From positions 620,001 through 684,000 of the forward strand of contig NC_089465.1 of NCBI RefSeq assembly GCF_029203305.1: 64,000 nt of DNA. Reading direction: 5' to 3'. The notes under the pieces are model-generated. The model was not told the origin of the DNA and did not search any database. It saw nothing but the letters and a program-made list of their open reading frames with translations. This DNA comes from Yamadazyma tenuis (Eukaryota > Ascomycota > Pichiomycetes > Serinales > Debaryomycetaceae). Both the position numbers and the translations under genes were made by a program. Each line of letters starts with the position of its first letter. Position 1 is the stretch's first letter. This document shows, one piece after another, positions 10,725 through 19,664 of this stretch.

Positions 10725-12236
10725 ATGACTTCTATTATCATTCCTCAACAGAAGAGCATCATCGATTTGATTGATGAAGAGTTGTATACGGTGCCCAACT
10801 CGCCAATCTTGAATCATTCGTCTCCCGTTTATAATCCATTATTCCTGGGAAGCAGCAACTATTTCCAAACTTCAAGCAGGGACACCTCGTCGGCCTACGC
10901 TGCCACGGTGGCCGCCGCTACCGCTGCCTTTACCACGGCGCAGTTGCAAGCCCCCACCCCATTATCCGCACCATTGCCTGTGGCCGTGGGCTCGTCTTCC
11001 GCTACGTCCCCCCTGAGTGCGATGACACCTCAGACGCCTGGTTTGTTCAATTTTAACAACTTGAACAAGCCCCAAAACAACCAGAAGATCTTCAACGACT
11101 ACAGTGATCCAGAACACTCGTTCATTCAACCTAACCGTTTGATGAGAGCTCCTGTTGAGTCTGCGAACCCTCAACTGCCACAAACCCAACAAAATATCAC
11201 AGCGAGTGTTAATCCTTTTAAGGCCAGAAGTAGAGCTAAAAGTATGAAGATCAAGACTTTATCGCCTCCTCCAGCTGGTAAGTTCGATGATTTGTTTGAT
11301 CCAAACTCCAAGCCTTCATCGTCTTTTAACTTTGACTTTGAAAATGATAATGACTCGATTTTCGTCCACCACCACACTAATAACTCAAGCAATCGCCTTA
11401 ATGAGCCGCTCAAGAATCTTGGGTCTGATGAAATAACTACAACCATCGATTTCAATGACTATAATGACTACGAATTTGATGAGTTGGATGATATGAGCGA
11501 CTACGAAAGTGATGACGACAATCTTTTTGATTACTATGACGAAAATGATATCTATAATGGCAATGTAATGGGAAATGACGACTCCACCCCATTGGTTTCG
11601 AATGAAATGAACGGATTTAATGACGGATTACTTGGTGATTATACTTTGAAACCATCCTTTAATAATGATGATGATTCCCTCAGCATGGGGGTCAAGCTTA
11701 CCGACTTAAATGATCAGATCGACCTTGAAGAGATGGACACCGATTTGAACGATTTGAATGACTCGTTGACCCAAGAGAATGTTATCGATGATGACGCTCA
11801 AGATGATGACGATGATAGTATGGATATCGACATTGGACTCGACGAGGTTCATAGCCAAAGCAGTGATAGCAGTTTTGATAAGCATGACGCTGATGGCTTG
11901 TCCGAGAAGAAGACAAAGAAGAAGTACGATGAAATTCTCGATCACCATTGCAACTTGATCAATCCGAACACAGGAGTTCCATGCAATAAGCAATTTTCCA
12001 GACCGTATGATCTTATCAGGCACCAAGAGACCATTCATGCCGCTAAAAAGAAGATCTTCCGATGTGTTATTTGCGAAGGTAGATACAATGGAGGCAAGGG
12101 AAATGGAAAGTCCAAAACCTTTAGCAGAGGTGATGCATTATCTAGACACATCAAAGTCAAGCATCAGCTAGTGGGACAAGAAGCATTGGAATTAATCAAC
12201 GACGCCAAAGAAAATGCCGAATTTGTCTCTGTTTGA
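10725..12236 (+). CDS. RPN4: Proteasome gene transcription activator Rpn4 (C2H2)
   Basis: 503 residues from the ATG at 10725; the longer frame begins with TTG. The N-terminal half is Ala/Thr/Pro/Ser/Asn-rich. Two strongly acidic stretches (about residues 240-290 and 360-375, rich in Asp, Tyr and Asn) look like activation and degradation regions. At residues 409-480 lies the atypical Rpn4 zinc-finger pair: a first finger with a long Cys-Cys spacing (CNLINPNTGVPC) ending FSRPYDLIRHQETIH, and a second with a long insert (CVICEGRY ... FSRGDALSRHIKVKH). Rpn4 drives proteasome subunit genes through PACE-type elements and is itself a short-lived proteasome substrate. Several CTG codons fall in the low-complexity half and should be read as Ser if the CTG clade assignment holds. 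Confidence 0.9.
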   Translation: MTSIIIPQQKSIIDLIDEELYTVPNSPILNHSSPVYNPLFLGSSNYFQTSSRDTSSAYAATVAAATAAFTTAQLQAPTPLSAPLPVAVGSSSATSPLSAMTPQTPGLFNFNNLNKPQNNQKIFNDYSDPEHSFIQPNRLMRAPVESANPQLPQTQQNITASVNPFKARSRAKSMKIKTLSPPPAGKFDDLFDPNSKPSSSFNFDFENDNDSIFVHHHTNNSSNRLNEPLKNLGSDEITTTIDFNDYNDYEFDELDDMSDYESDDDNLFDYYDENDIYNGNVMGNDDSTPLVSNEMNGFNDGLLGDYTLKPSFNNDDDSLSMGVKLTDLNDQIDLEEMDTDLNDLNDSLTQENVIDDDAQDDDDDSMDIDIGLDEVHSQSSDSSFDKHDADGLSEKKTKKKYDEILDHHCNLINPNTGVPCNKQFSRPYDLIRHQETIHAAKKKIFRCVICEGRYNGGKGNGKSKTFSRGDALSRHIKVKHQLVGQEALELINDAKENAEFVSV

Positions 12237-12343
12237 TAAAGTAATACCTACTTAATTTCTTGTACATAGAATTGCTAATTTACTTATATCCAATACATGA
12301 TTAATGATAATATTTATATTGATAATGCTTATTGATATGTGTT

Positions 12344-13123
12344 TTATTGGGGTAATAAAGACTCCAAATTCTTGTAGTAGAAGTACTGACTGACTATGAA
12401 AACGTCTAATGCGGTTTGGAAAAGCGCTGCCAGCATGAAAATACTCGACACTTCATTGGTACCAAATAAGAGGTAGTTGATTTTGACAAAGTCTCCTCCC
12501 AACCAACTAAGTAGAAGAATCCATTTGAAGTTCTTGACAGACTTCATTCGGTGTATCAAGAGGATTTGGGGGAGTGGTAACAAACTCTCGCTAAATAATC
12601 CCAAGAACCCAATCGTAGATATAAACACCAGGGACAGTTGGAACACAAGGGCCAAAACTGTTAATGACAACGAAAACCCCACCAAGAACTCCCAGTATAC
12701 AATATGATCTTGATACCACTGCCAGAAGTTGTAGGGCCTTTTATAAAAGTTATCAAAGTATTTAAGGCGGTTGAATACTATTTCTAACGGACTTGACGAC
12801 AGGTGAATAATCTTTTCAGCATCATACAATTTGGCAGGGGTTTCCAAATACCGCAAACAGGTTTTAAGAAGCACCACCTGGATAAAGATCATGATAAGAG
12901 CCTGGCGGAACAAGGAGATTTCGTAGGGTTCAAGCATATAGTAGATCACTTTACAGATGGAAGATATGAGCATTATCAAGCACACATCGATGCTGAACCC
13001 ACTGGTGGTTTTCTTGAGATAGATCTGATAGCTGGTGAGCCCATAGCTGAATAGCGGAGTGAACAGGATCGCCAAGTTGACAAGACTTTGTACAGCCCCT
13101 TGGCTTATTGGCATCCAATCCAT
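12344..13123 (-). CDS. ANY1: PQ-loop membrane protein Any1
   Basis: 259 residues with about seven hydrophobic segments and two PQ-loop-like repeats. The first runs through LFSYGLTSYQIYLKKTTSGFSIDVC and the second through LPLPQILLIHRMKSVKNFKW. The block FWQWYQDHIVYWEFL and the segment LSWLGGDFVKINYLLFG match yeast Any1 and human PQLC1/SLC66A2. Any1 acts in the late Golgi/endosome, where its loss bypasses the need for phospholipid flippases such as Neo1. S. cerevisiae Any1 is longer (about 405 residues) because of an insert in the middle loop and a hydrophilic tail. This copy is close to the compact animal length. It converges with RPN4 about 110 bases away. Confidence 0.85.
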   Translation of the reverse strand: MDWMPISQGAVQSLVNLAILFTPLFSYGLTSYQIYLKKTTSGFSIDVCLIMLISSICKVIYYMLEPYEISLFRQALIMIFIQVVLLKTCLRYLETPAKLYDAEKIIHLSSSPLEIVFNRLKYFDNFYKRPYNFWQWYQDHIVYWEFLVGFSLSLTVLALVFQLSLVFISTIGFLGLFSESLLPLPQILLIHRMKSVKNFKWILLLSWLGGDFVKINYLLFGTNEVSSIFMLAALFQTALDVFIVSQYFYYKNLESLLPQ

Positions 13124-14056
13124 TGGCTTGTTTACTAGTTCGCGATTTGCGAAAACATTGCAAGAAAAGGCGGAGTGTTTTGGGACGGAGAACGGTTGTA
13201 GCGAGTAGGAAAGCTAGGGCGAGATAGTCAGCTTTTTAGGGCGACACTGTCAGAAATTTGGGATACAAATATATTTGGTTTTGCGAAGATGATACTAAGA
13301 TGCCTATGAGGTACGGAAATTATGAACAACCAGAATGACGTAGCTAAAGCCTAAATTCCTCTACTGACTCACGACTCACATAGACTCTAGCTTTAGTATC
13401 TGGAATTATATGTCCATAAAAATACAATACATCATATGGTTATGATTGTATGTCCCTTTCAGGATTGCCAAATAACCACGGCTATCGCCCGTGAGGTGAA
13501 TTTAGAGACGGTCGTGCACCACAACTCTTCAATCACCCGTTCCACCGAGGCATACTTTTGTGGTAGGACCGGCGGAGACAGGCAAGTCCGGTTCGGCTCC
13601 TGTAGTATTGGAAGTGCCACTGTGTCCACAGGCGGTGGTGGTCTCATTTAGGGGAAGTTGCATATGTTTTTCTGGGGTTAAAGTCCGAAACAGTCATCCG
13701 GAAACCATAGTCCGACGACCAGACTCAAGTTGACAGTACTGCCACCCCCAACATTTGATCTTAGACTATATATCATATAAACCCTTAAAATCGACTCATA
13801 GTTTACCCCGATTGCCCGAGAAACCTGGCACAAATGTCACGAGCTACCCCAGACAAATGCAAATGCGCGAGAGTTTGGATCCTTTTCTCCGAAATACCGA
13901 GTTTTAGGATCAACGGGAGCAATAAAATTTGACTCAAATATGATTATCTGGGGTAAAAACCCATAGTTGGTAAAAAAACTATATAAAGTGAACAAAACCA
14001 CCCAATTTTTTCCAGTCAGGAATTTTTCATTTGATTTTAAATATAAATATTCAACC
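13124..14056 (+). promoter_or_regulatory. Long ICL1 upstream region
   Basis: 933 bases between the divergent ANY1 and ICL1 starts, with a TATA box (TATATAAA, 13980-13987) 70 bases before the ICL1 ATG. A GC-richer block (about 13480-13760) holds many CGG/CCG triplets suited to zinc-cluster regulators. CAGTCATCCG at 13691-13700 differs by one base from the ICL1 carbon-source response core CATTCATCCG. CCGTTCCACCG at 13537-13547 has one mismatch to the CSRE consensus CCRTYSRNCCG. CGGTTCGG lies at 13589-13596. A long promoter with such sites is expected for a glucose-repressed glyoxylate gene. A 71-codon ATG frame at 13436-13651 lies inside it. Confidence 0.55.
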
Positions 14057-15712
14057 ATGGCTTACTCCAAGATTAACGTAGAAGACGAAGAAAAGTTCTA
14101 CCAACAACAGGTTCAAGAAATCGACCAGTGGTGGAAAGACTCCAGGTGGCATAAAACCAAAAGAGTCTATAAGCCTGAAGATATTGCTCAAAAGAGAGGA
14201 AGCTTGAAGATTGAGTACCCTTCAAACAACCAAGCCAAGAAGTTGTACAAATTATTGGAACAACATGACAAGGAAAAGAGTGTTTCTTTCACTTTTGGTG
14301 CTTTAGACCCGGTTCATGTTTCGCAAATGGCCAAGTACTTGGATTCTATTTATGTCAGTGGATGGCAATGTTCCTCCACTGCCTCAACCTCCAATGAACC
14401 ATCCCCAGATTTGGCTGATTACCCCATGGACACCGTTCCTAACAAGGTTGAGCACTTGTGGTTTGCACAATTGTTCCACGACAGAAAGCAAAGAGAGGAA
14501 AGATTGAAGCTTTCTAAATCTGAGAGAGCGAACACCCCATACATTGACTTTTTGAGACCCATCATTGCGGATGCCGATACTGGGCATGGTGGTATTACTG
14601 CCATTATCAAGTTAACCAAGATGTTTGTTGAAAGAGGTGCGGCAGGTATCCACATCGAAGATCAAGCTCCTGGTACCAAAAAATGTGGTCACATGGCTGG
14701 TAAGGTGTTGGTACCTGTCCAAGAACATATCAACAGATTAGTGGCTATTAGAGCCTCTGCTGACATTTTGGGCTCGGACTTATTGGCGGTTGCTAGAACT
14801 GATTCCGAAGCTGCTACTTTGATTACTTCTACCATTGACCACAGGGATCACTATTTTGTCCAAGGATCCACCAACCCCAACACTCCCGACTTGTCAACTT
14901 TGATGCACGAAGCTGAACAAAGTGGTCTTTATGGTGAACAATTACAAGCCATTGAAGATGAATGGATTAAGAAGGCTGGTTTGAAATTGTTTCACGAAGC
15001 CGTCATTGATGAAATCAATGCCTCTTCTATTTCTGATAAGCAAGGTGCCATCAAGAAGTTTACCACTCAGATCAACCCATTGGCTGAAGCTTCTCACAAG
15101 GAAGCCAGAAAGTTGGCCAAGGAGATTTTGGGTAAAGATGTGTACTTCAACTGGGATGTCTCAAGAACCCGTGAAGGTTACTACCGTTACAGAGGTGGTA
15201 CCCAATGTGCCGTCATGAGAGGTAGAGCTTTCTCTCCATATGCTGATTTGGTTTGGATGGAAAGTGCTTTGCCAGACTTCAAGCAAGCCAAGGAATTTGC
15301 TGAAGGTGTCAAGAGCAAGTACCCTAACCAATGGTTGGCTTACAACTTGTCTCCATCTTTTAACTGGAACAAGGCCATGTCACCCGATGAGCAAGAAACT
15401 TACATCAAGAGATTGGGTAAGTTGGGCTTCGTTTGGCAATTTATCACCTTGGCTGGTTTGCACACCACGGCTTTGGCTGTCGATGAGTTTGCCAACAACT
15501 ACTCTACCATTGGAATGCGTGCTTATGGTCAATTGGTGCAACAACCTGAAATTGAAAAGGGTGTTGAAGTTGTAAAGCATCAGAAATGGTCTGGAGCTGA
15601 GTACATTGATGGCTTATTAAAGATGGTTACTGGTGGTGTTTCATCTACCGCAGCTATGGGTAAGGGTGTTACCGAAGATCAGTTCAAGGAAAAGGCTAGT
15701 GGAAAGTTGTAG
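14057..15712 (+). CDS. ICL1: Isocitrate lyase
   Basis: 551 residues from the ATG at 14057 ([11 protein letters not shown]); codons further upstream are open only through a GTG. It cleaves isocitrate to succinate and glyoxylate, the first step of the glyoxylate shunt used for growth on acetate, ethanol and fatty acids. The family signature [10 protein letters not shown] carries the catalytic Cys (about C210). Metal-site blocks around [12 protein letters not shown] and HIEDQ are intact. The C-terminus is SGKL, not a textbook SKL peroxisomal signal. GKL could be a weak PTS1, so peroxisomal or cytosolic location is open. Codons are strongly biased, pointing to very high induced expression. Confidence 0.97.
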   Translation: MAYSKINVEDEEKFYQQQVQEIDQWWKDSRWHKTKRVYKPEDIAQKRGSLKIEYPSNNQAKKLYKLLEQHDKEKSVSFTFGALDPVHVSQMAKYLDSIYVSGWQCSSTASTSNEPSPDLADYPMDTVPNKVEHLWFAQLFHDRKQREERLKLSKSERANTPYIDFLRPIIADADTGHGGITAIIKLTKMFVERGAAGIHIEDQAPGTKKCGHMAGKVLVPVQEHINRLVAIRASADILGSDLLAVARTDSEAATLITSTIDHRDHYFVQGSTNPNTPDLSTLMHEAEQSGLYGEQLQAIEDEWIKKAGLKLFHEAVIDEINASSISDKQGAIKKFTTQINPLAEASHKEARKLAKEILGKDVYFNWDVSRTREGYYRYRGGTQCAVMRGRAFSPYADLVWMESALPDFKQAKEFAEGVKSKYPNQWLAYNLSPSFNWNKAMSPDEQETYIKRLGKLGFVWQFITLAGLHTTALAVDEFANNYSTIGMRAYGQLVQQPEIEKGVEVVKHQKWSGAEYIDGLLKMVTGGVSSTAAMGKGVTEDQFKEKASGKL

Positions 15713-15827
15713 TTTAATTGCTAAATAGTTTATTCGCTAAATTGTTATGATAGTTAAAAAGACGTCTATTTATTGATTTCGTTTTTAGGAATCGCTAATA
15801 ATTTCGCAGTGTCTTCTGCTAGAAAGC

Positions 15828-17024
15828 ATGGGATTTGTAAACATTGGCAAACCATATAACTATAAGCGATCACGCGACCGCCAACCAAAGAAGCATAAAC
15901 CGGTAGAGAAGACGCTACAACTCACCAAACTCCCTATAGAGCTTCTTTTCAACATCTTTTGCTATGCTTCAGTGAGTGAAAATAATCTTGCTCTTGTCAA
16001 CCGCTATTTTTACAAGCTCTTCAGACCCGCTAATCTTGGGCTTCACTATTTGCAAAAGTTCATCCAGTGCCGGTTTGTGGTAGATTTGAACAACAAATGT
16101 ACCCGTATATTGTCCGATATTGATGAGATGTTTGAGGAGTTTGATCTGGGTAGTGAGTTAAGGGAAATATTTGACCCATTCAAAAAGTCATTGAATTACA
16201 TCAAAACTCATCAATGGGGGTTCAATATCGATGCTTTTAAATATCGCTTTACGTACGAGCTCGATGCCGAATACTTCAAACAGTTTTGTCTCATAAGCCT
16301 GAAGCACATATCTACTGAGCAGGCCAAGCGACTAAGATTCATTCATAACCAGTTGAGACTTCTCCAATATCAGCTACAGCGGTGGGAAAGTCGACAACAA
16401 CATCGACATCGATATGACTGGGATTTTTCTGAAACTATCCTTCCGTTGCGTCATCTGACAGAACTATTATTGACTATATCTGAAGAGCCCTTGGCGGTTC
16501 TCTCTGAAGATGATTATGAGAATGAACGGGCGGAAATTGCATCTGGAGTCCCAGTTTCAAATATAGACGCCATATATAACAGCGACTTTGGAGCCGTTGT
16601 AGAGGAAGTTTACCCTACTATCAATTCCATGAATCAATTCCACAAAGTGGTGGTTCTAATAGATGCTCTTGGAATGAAGTTTAAGGATAAAAATAATTTC
16701 ATGATTACTATCATTGATGGAAACCTACAGTTCAAAGACAAGACAAAGATTCTCAAGTATATGCATAAAACTTTTTTCCAGAAAGCTGAAAATTCTCCTT
16801 CGTTGTCTGTACTGTTCATACTTAAGCTCTTTCAGCTTCTTTCACTGTCTAGTTATGATGCCAAATTCGAAAAAGTCGTGCACAAGTTTCTTCGGCACTT
16901 CTATGGAACTGGCGACGATTTGGCAAATTTTGACTTGGACCTTTGGAACTACATCAAGGAGGCCAAGGACTCGGATTTGTTTCAAATTCTCTGTGGATAT
17001 TCTACCCCCAGCTTTACCTTATAA
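15828..17024 (+). CDS. F-box protein, function unknown
   Basis: 398 residues. A basic N-terminus is followed by an F-box at about residues 33-70: LTKLPIELLFNIFCYASVSENNLALVNRYFYKLF. The LPxELL...I.....L..LALVNRxFY pattern is typical. The rest is largely helical with no recognisable LRR, WD40 or Kelch repeats. F-box proteins usually link substrates to Skp1-Cul1 ubiquitin ligases. The substrate cannot be told from sequence. It starts 115 bases after ICL1 on the same strand and precedes SED5. I do not recognise a named orthologue. Confidence 0.75.
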   Translation: MGFVNIGKPYNYKRSRDRQPKKHKPVEKTLQLTKLPIELLFNIFCYASVSENNLALVNRYFYKLFRPANLGLHYLQKFIQCRFVVDLNNKCTRILSDIDEMFEEFDLGSELREIFDPFKKSLNYIKTHQWGFNIDAFKYRFTYELDAEYFKQFCLISLKHISTEQAKRLRFIHNQLRLLQYQLQRWESRQQHRHRYDWDFSETILPLRHLTELLLTISEEPLAVLSEDDYENERAEIASGVPVSNIDAIYNSDFGAVVEEVYPTINSMNQFHKVVVLIDALGMKFKDKNNFMITIIDGNLQFKDKTKILKYMHKTFFQKAENSPSLSVLFILKLFQLLSLSSYDAKFEKVVHKFLRHFYGTGDDLANFDLDLWNYIKEAKDSDLFQILCGYSTPSFTL

Positions 17025-17167
17025 TTTACGATGACGACCTCTAATTGATGTAGCGGTACACACACGATATAATATTTCAAGGCTTAAACCAGCGAGCGCG
17101 CGGAGCGAAAACACACTGACGCCAACTAATACCCAACCACCAGCATAATCCACAAACGCATAAAGTC

Positions 17168-18157
17168 ATGTCCACCAGCATACAGAACAGAACATTCGAG
17201 TTTCAGCAATGCGTGGCTACGTACGACAAAATCAACAAGAGGCTGAATCAAGCGAGGTCCTCAGTGACGCCTGCTAAGAAGTCCCAATTTAGCCAACAAG
17301 CAAGTATAATAGCCAAAGATATTGCTCATACAACCGAGCTATTAAGTAAGCTAGCATTGTTGGCCAAGAGGAAACCACTTTTCGACGATAAACCTATCGA
17401 GATAGGCGAGTTGACCTATGTCATAAAGCAAGACATATTTAAAATTGAACAGAATATTCAGAATCTCCAGAGGTTTGTTAAGGGAGATTCAAGTGTTAAG
17501 ATAGATTCTCAAATCAACCAGTACTCTAAAAATGTGTTAAACTTGTTGAACTTCAAGATGAAAAACATCAGTGGGGAATTTAAGAACGTATTGGAAATCA
17601 GACAAAAGAATGAAATCTTGAACAAGAACAGAACTGAAAACTTCTTATCGGTAACCAGTGTTAACAGGAACAGTAACAGCCAGTCACCACTCATGAGCGA
17701 TGGGGGTAGATCTCCCAATTTGAACTTGGGGGAAAACCCATACCTGACAGGTCAACAGGCCTCATTTAACCCCGACATGGATCCCGAAGCATCGGCTCCC
17801 TACTCTAACTACAATAACGGGGAATTTCTCTCGATCCCCGACCAAACTAGACAATTGCTTATGATGGAAGACCAGAGCCAGCTGTATGTACAAGAAAGAA
17901 GCAATGCGGTGGAGACTATTGAATCCACCATTAATGAAGTTGGAAATTTGTTCCAACAATTGGCCACCATGGTTAGTGAACAGGGAGAAACCATCCAAAG
18001 AATCGACCAGAATGTGGAAGACATTGACATGAACATCTCTGGTGCCCAAAGAGAATTGCTCAGATACTTCAATCGTATATCGAGCAACCGGTGGCTTTTC
18101 CTAAAGATATTCGGTGTCTTAATCATGTTTTTCATGCTTTGGGCTGTGGTTAGTTAA
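17168..18157 (+). CDS. SED5: Golgi t-SNARE syntaxin Sed5
   Basis: 329 residues, close to S. cerevisiae Sed5 (340). An N-terminal syntaxin-5 region starts with RTFEFQQCVATYDKI, followed by an Habc bundle containing LLSKLALLAKRKPLFDD. A Ser/Asn/Pro linker follows, then the t-SNARE helix (about residues 245-305; AVETIESTINEVGNLFQQL) with the zero-layer Gln in SEQGETIQRID, and a C-terminal membrane anchor after SSNRWLFLKIFG. It mediates ER-Golgi and intra-Golgi fusion. Codon 239 (17882-17884) is CTG just before YVQER. Syntaxin-5 proteins often have Ser at this place (DSYIQ), which favours CTG read as Ser. Confidence 0.95.
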   Translation: MSTSIQNRTFEFQQCVATYDKINKRLNQARSSVTPAKKSQFSQQASIIAKDIAHTTELLSKLALLAKRKPLFDDKPIEIGELTYVIKQDIFKIEQNIQNLQRFVKGDSSVKIDSQINQYSKNVLNLLNFKMKNISGEFKNVLEIRQKNEILNKNRTENFLSVTSVNRNSNSQSPLMSDGGRSPNLNLGENPYLTGQQASFNPDMDPEASAPYSNYNNGEFLSIPDQTRQLLMMEDQSQLYVQERSNAVETIESTINEVGNLFQQLATMVSEQGETIQRIDQNVEDIDMNISGAQRELLRYFNRISSNRWLFLKIFGVLIMFFMLWAVVS

Positions 18158-18470
18158 TACCCATTATGTACTATCAGATAATATACCATTACAACTTGCC
18201 CTGCCCAAACGCATCAGACTAGGTGGTCAGTGCGCGCATCAGTTTCAAAAAATTTGTTAGTTAAGTCTCCCTTTCAAGTCATTCGAGGGCTACTTGATAT
18301 TCGATTTACCCGAATTAATCTTCAGAAACCGCTACCTGTACACCACTTTCCTGATTTAGTGGAGTCATACATATCAGAACTCATATTCATACGCGTATAC
18401 ATAAGTTCGGTTCTGCAACTCGTCCGCCCCTTTTCCTCCACCACTTTACTGATAAGATACGACCAGCAAC
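18158..18470 (+). promoter_or_regulatory. SED5-SNF7 spacer, SNF7 promoter
   Basis: 313 bases. No clear TATA box. The frame at 18230-18547 runs across the SNF7 start in another frame and is a shadow. Nothing else stands out. Confidence 0.3.
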
Positions 18471-19142
18471 ATGTGGAACTATTTTTTTGGGGGAAACCCT
18501 CTGCAGAAGAAGGAGTTGCCAAAGAAGGCTATAGTAGAATTGCGTGAGCATATTCAAATGTTGAATAAGAAACGGTCTCATTTGGAGCAACAAATCAATG
18601 ATCAAGACTCCTTGGCCAGGAAATATATTTCTACCAATAAGACATTGGCCAAGAATGCATTAAAGAGGAAGAAAGGCTATGAAACCAACTTGATGAAGAT
18701 CGAAAATCAGATCGATACGTTGGAAACTCAGTTGACGGCCATCGAAGGTGCCAATTTGAATTTGGAGACCATGAAGGCCATGAAGCAAGGTGCTACTGCC
18801 ATGAAACAAATACACGGAGAATATGACATTGACAAGGTTGAGACTACCATGGATGATATCAGAGAACAAGTTGAGTTGGCGGACGAAATATCCGAAGCCA
18901 TTTCCAGACCCGTTGGCAATGATTATGTTGATGAAGACGAATTAGATGAAGAATTGGCCATGTTACAACAAGAACAAGAACAAGAGAAACAAGCTGTTAA
19001 GCCTCAAGCTCAAAAGCAAGCTCCTGTTCGTGAAGAAACGCTTCCAGATTTCCCAACTGTGAACAAGACAAAGCCTCAGGTCGAAGAAGAAGATGAGGAT
19101 GAAGAAGCTTTGAAAGCTTTGCAGGCAGAAATGGGATTATAG
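18471..19142 (+). CDS. SNF7: ESCRT-III subunit Snf7/Vps32
   Basis: 223 residues, the usual length. The basic helical core starts after MWNYFFGG. Signature blocks are [48 protein letters not shown], and [32 protein letters not shown] Gln/Glu-rich linker and an acidic C-terminus with the MIM1-like end [14 protein letters not shown] follow; this end recruits Vps4. Snf7 polymerises on endosomal membranes to bud intralumenal vesicles, and in Candida it also serves Rim101 alkaline-pH signalling. No intron is needed. Confidence 0.96.
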   Translation: MWNYFFGGNPLQKKELPKKAIVELREHIQMLNKKRSHLEQQINDQDSLARKYISTNKTLAKNALKRKKGYETNLMKIENQIDTLETQLTAIEGANLNLETMKAMKQGATAMKQIHGEYDIDKVETTMDDIREQVELADEISEAISRPVGNDYVDEDELDEELAMLQQEQEQEKQAVKPQAQKQAPVREETLPDFPTVNKTKPQVEEEDEDEEALKALQAEMGL

Positions 19143-19664
19143 ACTGGCCACGAATATCTATACTTCTGATGTTATTTAATGTGTTTATATACTTTTTTTT
19201 CTCATCCTTAATATACTGACAAAGTTAAGCGGTTCTTTTGTAGAAACTGGTTCAACTGGGAGTCAGTATTCTCTTAGAGATGAAAGGATAGAATAGTACG
19301 AATGGCATCTATGAGTCAAAAAGGTATATCAACTTGAACATCCACAAACTCACAACCGTTCATGCCTAAATCATAGCACCTGGCCTATTCTCTCGAAATA
19401 CTCACCTCCACACGCAAGCTCATCTCTGTAACTACATAGCTTTTGGACAAACAATTCCAACCTGATCTTTTGTAGTAAAGAGCTTTATCCATCTAGAGAT
19501 CTGGATGTATGGGTGTGGCTTTAACACCCTAAATAAATTTATTAAAGTTAAACGGACAATCAAAAGCTTATTCGAAGCGGCTCTCAGCAATAGTACGGAG
19601 ATGGGATTTAATAAAGTCGCATAGCTCCTCTAAAATTTTTTTTACTAGCACAAATCCTATAACT
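19143..19664 (+). promoter_or_regulatory. SNF7-RPO41 spacer
   Basis: 522 bases, AT-rich, with the SNF7 3' end and RPO41 promoter. A near-palindrome CCATCTAGAGATCTGGATG spans about 19490-19508. No gene, RNA or clear TATA box was recognised. Confidence 0.3.

Noticed and set aside
13436..13651. 71-codon ATG frame upstream of ICL1
   Set aside because: Located in the CGG-rich regulatory block; no similarity recognised. A small upstream frame cannot be excluded but is not supported.
18230..18547. 105-codon frame across the SNF7 start
   Set aside because: Overlaps the SNF7 N-terminus in another frame; SNF7 is certain.
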